Assembly (NCBI RefSeq): GCF_014639535.1
Contig: NZ_BMGA01000006.1
Location: 62,001-126,000, forward strand
DNA from: Flavobacterium palustre
Lineage (GTDB): Bacteria > Bacteroidota > Bacteroidia > Flavobacteriales > Flavobacteriaceae
DNA length: 64,000 bases
Direction of reading: 5' to 3'
A model generated the notes under the pieces. The model was not told the origin of the DNA. It ran no database searches and saw only the letters and a list, made by a program, of their open reading frames with translations. Position numbers and translations under genes: made by a program. Positions 1 to 8,159 of the stretch are shown in pieces. How positions within the stretch are numbered: position 1 is the first letter of the stretch; each line of letters opens with the position of its first letter.

Positions 1-1
1 T

Positions 2-3000
2 CCTTTTAAACTACCTAACAGCTCAATATCAAATGGTTTGCATACCGCTTTTTTTGATCGCCAAGGTAGTTTATGGTATAATATCGAAGCTACTGGTCTA
101 TCTAAAATTACATTTAGCGACTATAATTTTATAAATTCTCCTTTACAAAATCCCCCCAGAAACGTCAGATCCCTATTTCAGGATAAAAGACAAAATATTT
201 GGGTTGGTACAAAACAAAAACAAATCATACTTTTTGATAAAAATTTAAATCAATTGGGCATGATTGCACCAACAGGAATGCTAAATCAATCTGCAAGCTG
301 GTCAAAAACGGCTTATAGTATTATTGAAGATAAAGACCAAACAGTTTGGATTGGAACAAGAGGTGACGGCCTATATAAATTGACACCTCTGAAAGAAGCA
401 TATCATTATAAAGTTGAACATTATTTAAATAACAATAAAAATAACTATAGCCTTAGCAGCAATGATATTTATTCGGTATATGAAGATCATAATGGTTTAA
501 TATGGATAGGTACATTCAATGGTTTGAATCTTATTGAAGAGGATAAATTCGGGAAACTTCGTTTTATTAACCACAAAAATCGATGGACAAATTACCCATT
601 AGATTCGTTTAATAAGATTCGTTGCATTAAAGAGACTAAAGAAGGAGTGATTCTGGTGGGTAGTACTGGAGGCTTAGTAGCGATAAAATCAAGCAAAAAT
701 CGTTTTCATAATCTGGGAAATTTAAAATCTTATAATATCAGTTCCCATAAACCAAATGGCTTAATGAGTAATGACATTATGGATATTTGTATTACCCAAA
801 AAGGCCTAACAATCTTAGCAACAGCAGATGGCGGAATCAGTAAAGTGATTTCAAAAAATCATCAGGGATTTCCCCTTCAATTTAAAACATTTGGAAGAAA
901 TGAAGGTTTACCCTCCGCGAATATGCTTTCTATAGTTGAGGATAACAACCATAAAATCTGGACAGCAACTGATGATATATTAACCCGTTTTGATTACAAA
1001 AAGGAATACTTTGAAGTTTTCCCTGAATTAAAGTGGATTCTTTCCAACACAAATTTTTCTGAAGCAACAAAAATAAAACTACAATCTGGTGAACTATTAT
1101 TTGGCTATACAGAAGGAATTGTACGCTTCTTTCCTAATCAAATAAAAACCAATGATTATGCACCCTATTTAGCTTTTACTAATCTTCGGCTATTTAATAA
1201 GAAAGTAGAAATCAATAGTAATAATTCGCCTTTAATTCTTTCTTTGGACAACAATAAAAAAATCGTTTTGAAACACAATCAAAACTTTTTCAATATCGAG
1301 TTTGCTGCCCTGGATTATAAAAACCCAAAAAACATCAAATATGCCTATAAACTCGAAGGTTTTGATGAGAAATGGAATTTTGTCAACAATCAGAGAACAG
1401 CATTTTATACCAATGTACCTAAGGGAAGCTATACCTTTAAAGTAAAATCGACCAACAGTCAGGGAAATTGGGTAGCAAACGAAAGAAGTTTACGCATTAA
1501 AGTTGAACCTTCTATTTGGAATACAACGCTGGCTTACATTATTTATGCGCTGTTAATTATAGGGTGTATCCTTCTGATAAATCGTACAATGATTACCATT
1601 TACCAATTAAAAACGAATGCCAAAATTGAAAAAGATATGTTTGATATGAAACAGAAGTTTTTTATCGATATTTCTCATGAATTGCGCACGCCTTTAACTT
1701 TGATATCCGGCCCAATCGAATATTTAATAAACGATAACCGAACACCTGAGATCATAAAAAAACAATTATCCTACGTATCCCAAAGTACAAGCAGACTTCA
1801 AAGACTCGTTAATCAGATATTGGATTTCAGAAAAATTCAGGATCAGAAATTAAAAATCTCCGAAATAAACTTAACCGAATTTGCCAGTGATATTTTTAAT
1901 AATTTCATTGAAATTGCCCAGGAAAAAAAGATTAACTACAACTTAGAAATTTTAGATGATGATATCAAATTATGGGCTGACCGAAATGCTTTGGAAAAAA
2001 TCATCATGAATCTTTTATCGAATGCTTTTAAATACACTCCTGATGAAAAAGCAATACGTCTTCGCATTTATAAAAACGATAAAAAAATAGGATTAACCGT
2101 AATCGATGAAGGTATTGGGATTTCCGAAGAGCACCACAACAGCATCTTTAACCGCTTTTCTTCTTTCAATAAAAACAGCAATAACCCAAGCACCGGTATT
2201 GGTTTATCGATGGTAAAAGAACTGGTTGAAAAACATCATGGTGAACTTAATTTTGAAAGTAAAACCAATAAAGGCAGCAGCTTTTCTGTGTTTTTCAAAC
2301 AAGGATACAGCCATTTTACTGACGAGGTAGAAATTATTACCGAAGAAGAATCTAAAGAAATAGTTGAAAATAAATTAATCAAAACACAGCCGATAACACT
2401 TTATAATAATCCGGAAGACAGTCAGGAAAAAATAAAAATATTAGTTGTTGAAGATGACCTTAAACTACGTACATTCCTTAAAAATGTTCTCGAAGATGAT
2501 TATGAAATTCTGGAAGCCGAAGATGGTGAAATAGCGTACCTAAAAATTCTGGAAGCCACTCCTGATTTTATTATCAGTGATATTATGATGCCTAAACTCA
2601 ACGGCGTGGAACTTTTACAGAAGATAAGAAACAATATCGAAACCAGTCACGTTCCTGTTATCCTTTTAACCGCAAAAACTACGATAGAAAGTCAACTGGA
2701 AGGACTTTCTTATGGTGCCGATGATTACATCACTAAACCTTTTAGCGTTTCCTACTTAAAAGCGCGAATCGTTAATTTACTCGAACAACGAAAAAGACTG
2801 CAGGGCATTTTTGATTCCTACGAAAAAAGCGATGACCCAAAAGAGTACAATCCTAAGCCTTATTTAATTACGGATCAGGACGAACAAATCATGCAAAAAG
2901 TAATGCTTGCCATTGAAGAAAACATTGATAACAATGATTTCTCGGTAGAAGATTTAGGCAGTGTCGTGGGACTGAATCGCACTTCTTTTTATTACAAAAT

Positions 3001-3202
3001 AAAAAGTCTTACGGGTTATACTCCTGTTGAATTCATCCGAGATGTACGAATTAAAAGAGCTGCCCAGTTACTAATGAACAGTCAGTTATTAATCAAAGAA
3101 ATTGCCTATATGACCGGCTTTTCAGACATGAAATACTTCACTAAATCTTTTAAAAACAAATACCATCTAACTCCGAGTGAATATCGTAAGGAAAATAAAT
3201 AG
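2..3202 (+). CDS. Hybrid two-component system regulator (HTCS), 5' end cut by window edge
   Basis: One-protein sensor/regulator of the Bacteroidota HTCS type: a periplasmic sensor binds an oligosaccharide and a cytoplasmic AraC-type domain activates PUL genes. The frame is open to base 2, so the TTG at 38 is not the start and several hundred N-terminal residues are missing. Counting from 38: seven visible beta-propeller blades of the W-[IV]-G-[TS] type, a Y_Y_Y domain (about 430-490), one membrane helix (about 496-520), a histidine kinase dimerisation box SHELRTP with H547, an ATPase domain, a receiver domain (from about 798) with phospho-acceptor D848, and an AraC helix-turn-helix pair at about 955-1054. 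It converges on the GH43 gene and most likely controls the adjacent pectin operons; that assignment is inferred from position. Confidence 0.93.
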   Translation, partial: PFKLPNSSISNGLHTAFFDRQGSLWYNIEATGLSKITFSDYNFINSPLQNPPRNVRSLFQDKRQNIWVGTKQKQIILFDKNLNQLGMIAPTGMLNQSASWSKTAYSIIEDKDQTVWIGTRGDGLYKLTPLKEAYHYKVEHYLNNNKNNYSLSSNDIYSVYEDHNGLIWIGTFNGLNLIEEDKFGKLRFINHKNRWTNYPLDSFNKIRCIKETKEGVILVGSTGGLVAIKSSKNRFHNLGNLKSYNISSHKPNGLMSNDIMDICITQKGLTILATADGGISKVISKNHQGFPLQFKTFGRNEGLPSANMLSIVEDNNHKIWTATDDILTRFDYKKEYFEVFPELKWILSNTNFSEATKIKLQSGELLFGYTEGIVRFFPNQIKTNDYAPYLAFTNLRLFNKKVEINSNNSPLILSLDNNKKIVLKHNQNFFNIEFAALDYKNPKNIKYAYKLEGFDEKWNFVNNQRTAFYTNVPKGSYTFKVKSTNSQGNWVANERSLRIKVEPSIWNTTLAYIIYALLIIGCILLINRTMITIYQLKTNAKIEKDMFDMKQKFFIDISHELRTPLTLISGPIEYLINDNRTPEIIKKQLSYVSQSTSRLQRLVNQILDFRKIQDQKLKISEINLTEFASDIFNNFIEIAQEKKINYNLEILDDDIKLWADRNALEKIIMNLLSNAFKYTPDEKAIRLRIYKNDKKIGLTVIDEGIGISEEHHNSIFNRFSSFNKNSNNPSTGIGLSMVKELVEKHHGELNFESKTNKGSSFSVFFKQGYSHFTDEVEIITEEESKEIVENKLIKTQPITLYNNPEDSQEKIKILVVEDDLKLRTFLKNVLEDDYEILEAEDGEIAYLKILEATPDFIISDIMMPKLNGVELLQKIRNNIETSHVPVILLTAKTTIESQLEGLSYGADDYITKPFSVSYLKARIVNLLEQRKRLQGIFDSYEKSDDPKEYNPKPYLITDQDEQIMQKVMLAIEENIDNNDFSVEDLGSVVGLNRTSFYYKIKSLTGYTPVEFIRDVRIKRAAQLLMNSQLLIKEIAYMTGFSDMKYFTKSFKNKYHLTPSEYRKENK

Positions 3203-3231
3203 AAGTCTAACACTAAAGGGAAGAAACTCCG

Positions 3232-3307
3232 CCTCTCGACTACGCTCGAGGTGACAAAAATAATCAATTATACGACTCCTATTGTCAGGTCGAGCGGAGT
3301 CGAGACC
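3232..3307. repeat. Inverted pair of REP-like palindromic elements
   Basis: Two 25-bp copies in opposite orientation lie between the convergent HTCS and GH43 genes. Copy A (3232-3256) is a 20-bp unit with ends CCTC...GAGG followed by TGACA. Copy B (3283-3307), read on the other strand, has ends GGTC...GACC followed by TGACA. The middles, TCGACTACGCTC and TCGACTCCGCTC, differ at one base. The terminal CC/GG pair of one copy is replaced by GG/CC in the other, so pairing of the ends is kept. This is the pattern of repetitive extragenic palindromes, which often occur as inverted pairs. Confidence 0.6.
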
Positions 3308-3369
3308 CAAGCTGAGTAGGTAGATACTGTCTCGTCCTAAAAAAGTTTACATTTTTACATTTAATCCAA

Positions 3370-3407
3370 AAAAGGCTGTCCGAAAATTACTTTTCAGACA
3401 GCCTTTT
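3370..3407. terminator. Bidirectional terminator between HTCS and GH43 gene
   Basis: A 17-bp stem with one mismatch (3370-3386 against 3391-3407) and loop TTAC contains the core GGCTGTC/GACAGCC. It is flanked by A-runs and T-runs, so it can end transcripts from both strands. It sits between two convergent stop codons. Confidence 0.85.
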
Positions 3408-3429
3408 AATTTTATATCGATATTCTAAT

Positions 3430-5058
3430 TTAGTCTTTTGTCACTCTAAACCAATCCACATTTACATAACCAGCATTATTAATTTTGCCTTCTCTTAAAG
3501 CCACAAATCCCATTTTGGCGCCAATCCAGGTTCCTTCTGAAGCTTTAAATTCAGCACCTGCTTTCATGAATTTTTTATTATCATAGCTGTAATAAAACTG
3601 GCATTTGGCTCCATTTTCAACCTTTACTCTGAAATACAGTGAACCACTGGTCAAATCGGCTATTTCGGTACTAATTTCCGCCTTTCCTTTATCGGCTTTG
3701 TCTCCTATTGCCTGAACCAACTTCAACTTTCCTTTAATTTGTTTTACTGCAATATAACTATAACTTCTTCCCATGATTAGGAAACCAAATTCTTCATTAT
3801 CAAAATTGGGTTTAAAATCAAATTTTGCGGTGGCGGTAAATTCATTTGCCGGGAATTTTTGAGCCAAAATATTCGGCACCTGCCATAAACTCACATAATT
3901 ATCAGGCTTAGTAATACAATTCATTCTGTAATAGCCCATTCCTGTTGATGGATAACCCCAGACTAATTGTTTATTAGCATGCCATTGCCATTGCAATCCC
4001 TGATAAGGTTCATTAAATTCGTCTGATTCCGGAGGAGTTACTATTGGATATTGCGCTCCAACATTTGGCTTTTTGTAAGTCGACACAGGTTCGCCAATGC
4101 CATTTTTATCATAATCAACACCCATAACTGGCCAGTTGTCTTTCCATGACATTGGGTTAAGGTGTACCACACGACCATAAGCTCCCTGGTCCTGAAAATG
4201 CAGAAACCAATCTTCGCCGGTTACCGTATCAACCCAGGCACCCTGATGAGGACCGTTGATATTGGTTTTACCCTGTTCTAAAACCACTTTCTCTTCATAA
4301 GGTCCAAATATATTTTTGGAACGCAAAATTAACTGCCAGCCTGTGGCCACACCACCTGCTGGGGCAAACACATAATAATAACCGTTTCTCTTGTATAATT
4401 TAGGTCCTTCTACCGTTTGGTGTTTTTCGTGACCATCAAATAATATCTTATCATCATCATAAGCTGCTGTGGCATCTTCGCTCATAGAACAAATCATAAG
4501 CACACTTTTAGATCCTGCTCTGCTTCCGGCAAGAGCGTACCCCAAATAAGCCTTTCCATCCTCATCCCAAAATGGAGCCGGATCAATAATACCTTTATCT
4601 GCTTTTACTAAAACAGGCTCACTCCATTTCCCGCGGGGGTCTTTGGTTTTAATCATATAAATCCCGAAATCAGGATCTGGGTAAAAAATATAAAATTCAC
4701 CTTTGTAATAACGAATACAAGGTGCCCAAACTCCATTACCATGTTGGATCTTATTATACACTTCAAAAGGCGGTTGTTTTGGCAATGCATAATTAACCAA
4801 CTCCCAGTTGACCATATCATTAGAATACAAAATAGGCAAACCCGGAATGCAATTAAATGAGGAGGCCGTCATATAGTAATCCTTACCCACCCTGCAAACA
4901 TCCGGATCAGAATAATCGGCATAAAGAACAGGATTTTTATAACTGCCATTTCCTAAATCTGAAACCCAGACTTCTGAAATATTTTTTTTATCATTCTGGG
5001 CAAATGAACTTCCTAAAACAGAAAGAATAAATACCGAAGCAAACTTAAATTTTCTCAC
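3430..5058 (-). CDS. Glycoside hydrolase family 43 (arabinofuranosidase/xylosidase type) with C-terminal beta-sandwich
   Basis: Secreted five-bladed beta-propeller glycosidase that would remove arabinose or xylose side chains from pectin. A type I signal peptide ends near FAQ (residue 21). The GH43 triad is visible: base D51 in YSDPDV, pKa-modulating D159 in IIDPAPF and acid E217 in TVEGPK. From about residue 345 a second domain resembles the C-terminal concanavalin-like sandwich of GH43 beta-xylosidases. It is the last gene of the operon CE8-GH95-GH2-GH43, 40 bp after GH2, and ends at the terminator at 3370-3407. The subfamily, and so whether the sugar is arabinose or xylose, cannot be settled by eye. 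Confidence 0.88.
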   Translation of the reverse strand: MRKFKFASVFILSVLGSSFAQNDKKNISEVWVSDLGNGSYKNPVLYADYSDPDVCRVGKDYYMTASSFNCIPGLPILYSNDMVNWELVNYALPKQPPFEVYNKIQHGNGVWAPCIRYYKGEFYIFYPDPDFGIYMIKTKDPRGKWSEPVLVKADKGIIDPAPFWDEDGKAYLGYALAGSRAGSKSVLMICSMSEDATAAYDDDKILFDGHEKHQTVEGPKLYKRNGYYYVFAPAGGVATGWQLILRSKNIFGPYEEKVVLEQGKTNINGPHQGAWVDTVTGEDWFLHFQDQGAYGRVVHLNPMSWKDNWPVMGVDYDKNGIGEPVSTYKKPNVGAQYPIVTPPESDEFNEPYQGLQWQWHANKQLVWGYPSTGMGYYRMNCITKPDNYVSLWQVPNILAQKFPANEFTATAKFDFKPNFDNEEFGFLIMGRSYSYIAVKQIKGKLKLVQAIGDKADKGKAEISTEIADLTSGSLYFRVKVENGAKCQFYYSYDNKKFMKAGAEFKASEGTWIGAKMGFVALREGKINNAGYVNVDWFRVTKD

Positions 5059-5098
5059 TTTTTATATTTTTTTATTTAACACATACTAAACTGAAAGG

Positions 5099-8000
5099 CT
5101 ATTTTAACAAATTCAACAAAAGTTGTTGCCCTACAATATTGGCTTTATTTTTAGCAGACACATTAAAAGTTTTCATAGAGGCGTTTTCTCCATCACCTTC
5201 AGCTTTATTAGCAACTGCATTTTCTTTTATACAACTAAAAATATCCAGTGCACAAAAAATGATTTTCCCTCTTCCGTGCGGAATTACACTTAACGCAGAA
5301 TAGACTTCCTGTTTGTGATCAGAAACACAACCAACAATAGTTTCACCGTTAAACATTCTAAGCCCTAATCGGTTTTTATTATAAGTTGCAAAACATTGGT
5401 ACTCCCAATTAAAAACACAGGATTGTGGCAGGCCTTCAAACCATTTGGTATCTTTTACAAAATAATTCCCGCCATACCAGGATGTTCCCAATATTTTAAA
5501 ACCTCTATAATCAGCGGCTTCTTTCTTGGCAAAATAAGTTGCCCAGGTATCGGTATCATTAACAACAACCACTGTATTCCCGTTATTCACCCATTCCAAA
5601 AGGTCAGTAACCAATGGATTTCCTGTTTGCTGCGGTTTAAAACCACCTATAACCAAACAATTCCCGGACGGAGTTCCGCTTTTATAATCTTTGAAAGCAA
5701 TCTTTTCAGAATTAAAATAGTTTCCAATAACGCCCGTCGTATCGGCAACCATAATATTAGAAGCCATTTTGTCTTTATTCAGTTTAACGGCAAATAATTC
5801 GTCGCTGCCTGTAGCAACAACAGTATTATCTTTCGAAACTAATTCAGCTGTAATCTTCGTATATCCTTCTGTTTCAGGTACAAAAGTGTTTTTAGCAGAC
5901 AATAATTCGCCATATTTAATTCCACCAGTAACTGTAACCGGAATTGTTTTTGTCCAGACTGTTTGTTGCTTGTTGTTTGTTGCTTTAACCCGTAAATCAA
6001 AATTTCCTTTTATATCCTTTTCGTTCACAATAAAAAAATCAACTATCGTTGTATCTTTTACCGATAAAACCTTATTGGTCAATTTTACAGCCACATACAA
6101 AGGTTTGTTGTAACGGGCAATTAAATCGGCATCACCCTTTAGATTTCGGTAATTATCAACTATACCTGAATGATTTTCCAATTTCATGCTTTCCCAGCCA
6201 TTCACTGCATAACCATCAATTGTATTATTGATTCGCACGTTTTCAATTGTTCGACCCTGATAATAAAAAGACACATTCCCCATTTTTCTGGTCAGACTGT
6301 CCACATTAGGAAATGACTTTTCGAAATCATTTTTCTTCAAGAAATTATCATAAGCATCATACCATTTCAAATAATCGTCGCTTTCCCAACCAATGTCCTT
6401 ACCTCTTTTCAGGATTTCGTCTCTAATCAATTGCAATCTTGGCGGTGTACCAATAGCTCCTTCTTCGCCGTAATACACAATCTCCTCTTTGTTATCTGTG
6501 TATTTTGCATACTTTTTAGGATTGCTGTATAAGTTATCATGATACACTCCGGGACCTCCTGCATGGTGCTGATCAAACCAACCAATATTGTAAAACTGAT
6601 TGCTATACGGCAATAAGTGTAATTTAAAACGTGGATCAATTCCTTTTTTTATTGGACCATTACTGGAATTATAAGTCATAATTCGGGTTGGATCTAATTT
6701 GTGTCCAGCCAACATCTGTAAGCTGTCTTTCTTTTGTGGCTCTGCCCCTCTTTCATTGTGCATATTGTAAATCACCAATGATGGATGACTTCGGTCACGT
6801 TTTATCATTCTAAAAAACTTCTCGTCGCGGGCGGCAAAATAGAAATCAGCCTGTTTCTTTTCCAATTCGTTTTTAGGATTGAACTGGTTCGCAGGAAATT
6901 GATTTCCTCCCGGCTCCTGAAAATACAGCAAGCCCATTTCATCTGCATAATCCAAAACATTAGTTTGACCAATGGTACGATGAAAATTAAGCATATTCAA
7001 ACCAACAGCTTTGGCATCGGCAATTTGTTTTTTGGCCAGTTCATCGCTTGGTGCAATTCCGTTAATCGGCCAAAAACCCCAGGATATGGCCGTTCTTACC
7101 ACAATACGTTTGTTGTTCAGATAAAACTGCTTGTCTCCATCCACTTCTTTGACTTCAAACCAACGGAAACCAAACTTTTTCTCTACAACATCTTTTACAT
7201 CATCATCCTTTTTAAGCGAAGCTTTCAATACATATAAATTCGGATTATCAACATCCCAAAGCTTGGCATTATCCACTTTAATGGTAAAAGAATGTGGTGC
7301 ATTCTCTCCTTTTGCAGCTTCTATTAGAAAACTTTTTTCGAAAACTAATTTTCCTGTTTTTCTTTCAGTTACTTCTAATAAAACATTTCCTTTAAAAGTT
7401 GTTGCAGTATTATTAGTCAATGAAATTTCGGCATCGATTTCATTCAATGTTGGTTTGTTTTTGACGAAAATATCATTCACAAAAATATTCTCTGTTGCCA
7501 CAAGGCTCACTTTTCCGGTAATTCCGCCAAAACCGTGTGTTGGATTAGTCCGGTAATCGCCCCACATATAATTGGAACTGTCTCTCCAGTCGAAATTACC
7601 ATTCGGATCAGTAATTCTAACTGCTATCGAATTTGTTTTTCCAACAGTTACGAAATTAGTAACATCAACATCAAAAGGAGTCCCGTTAATTAAATCATAG
7701 CCTGCTAACTTCTGGTTTACAAAAACCTCAGCTCTGAAACGAACACTTTCAAAATGCAAAACAATTCGTTTCCCTTTCATCGATGCAGGCACATTCACCT
7801 GAGTCGAAAACCAGGAAACCCCTAAATAATTTCCTGAAACTCCAAAAGAATTCGTATTCCATCCCCAATGAAATTCTTCCACCGTTGCCGGAAGATGTAC
7901 TGTTTTACTTTCTCCTTTTTCAAGTGCCTGCCAGCCTCCGGATGGAATATTAACAGGCATTTTTTTTATAACAACAGGAGGTGTGAATAACACATCATTT

Positions 8001-8149
8001 TGCCATTTTGCAGCCGGATCGAGCCACATTTTCCAGTCATTATTGGAAATATCCTGCACTAGCCGTTGTTGAGCAAAAGATGCTACGTTGATTAAATTAG
8101 CCAGCAAAATTGCCACTACAATTTTCATCTGATAGGGGTTGATTTTCAT
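5099..8149 (-). CDS. Glycoside hydrolase family 2 protein
   Basis: Retaining exo-glycosidase of the beta-galactosidase/beta-glucuronidase superfamily, probably periplasmic. An N-terminal sugar-binding jelly-roll (about 60-220) is followed by an immunoglobulin-like domain and a TIM barrel. The acid/base is E466 in MHNERG and the nucleophile is probably E562 in YYGEEG. The C-terminal third is additional beta-sandwich. A signal peptide is visible from the second Met (residue 8, MKIVVAILL), which may be the true start; the longer start is kept because no ribosome-binding site decides it. It starts 10 bp after the GH95 stop, so the two are co-transcribed. With GH95 and pectin esterases nearby, a rhamnogalacturonan side-chain role (for example RG-II) is plausible but inferred. 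Confidence 0.85.
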   Translation of the reverse strand: MKINPYQMKIVVAILLANLINVASFAQQRLVQDISNNDWKMWLDPAAKWQNDVLFTPPVVIKKMPVNIPSGGWQALEKGESKTVHLPATVEEFHWGWNTNSFGVSGNYLGVSWFSTQVNVPASMKGKRIVLHFESVRFRAEVFVNQKLAGYDLINGTPFDVDVTNFVTVGKTNSIAVRITDPNGNFDWRDSSNYMWGDYRTNPTHGFGGITGKVSLVATENIFVNDIFVKNKPTLNEIDAEISLTNNTATTFKGNVLLEVTERKTGKLVFEKSFLIEAAKGENAPHSFTIKVDNAKLWDVDNPNLYVLKASLKKDDDVKDVVEKKFGFRWFEVKEVDGDKQFYLNNKRIVVRTAISWGFWPINGIAPSDELAKKQIADAKAVGLNMLNFHRTIGQTNVLDYADEMGLLYFQEPGGNQFPANQFNPKNELEKKQADFYFAARDEKFFRMIKRDRSHPSLVIYNMHNERGAEPQKKDSLQMLAGHKLDPTRIMTYNSSNGPIKKGIDPRFKLHLLPYSNQFYNIGWFDQHHAGGPGVYHDNLYSNPKKYAKYTDNKEEIVYYGEEGAIGTPPRLQLIRDEILKRGKDIGWESDDYLKWYDAYDNFLKKNDFEKSFPNVDSLTRKMGNVSFYYQGRTIENVRINNTIDGYAVNGWESMKLENHSGIVDNYRNLKGDADLIARYNKPLYVAVKLTNKVLSVKDTTIVDFFIVNEKDIKGNFDLRVKATNNKQQTVWTKTIPVTVTGGIKYGELLSAKNTFVPETEGYTKITAELVSKDNTVVATGSDELFAVKLNKDKMASNIMVADTTGVIGNYFNSEKIAFKDYKSGTPSGNCLVIGGFKPQQTGNPLVTDLLEWVNNGNTVVVVNDTDTWATYFAKKEAADYRGFKILGTSWYGGNYFVKDTKWFEGLPQSCVFNWEYQCFATYNKNRLGLRMFNGETIVGCVSDHKQEVYSALSVIPHGRGKIIFCALDIFSCIKENAVANKAEGDGENASMKTFNVSAKNKANIVGQQLLLNLLK

Positions 8150-8159
8150 AAAAATTCAA

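Noticed and set aside
38..40. TTG at 38 as start of the left-edge regulator
   Set aside because: The frame is open to base 2 and reads a normal propeller blade start (LPNSSISNGLH), so the gene simply begins outside the window.
5396..7556. Several plus-strand open frames of 60-150 codons inside the GH2 gene
   Set aside because: They lie wholly antisense to a well-supported GH2 gene, show no signal or motif and have composition of a reversed coding strand.
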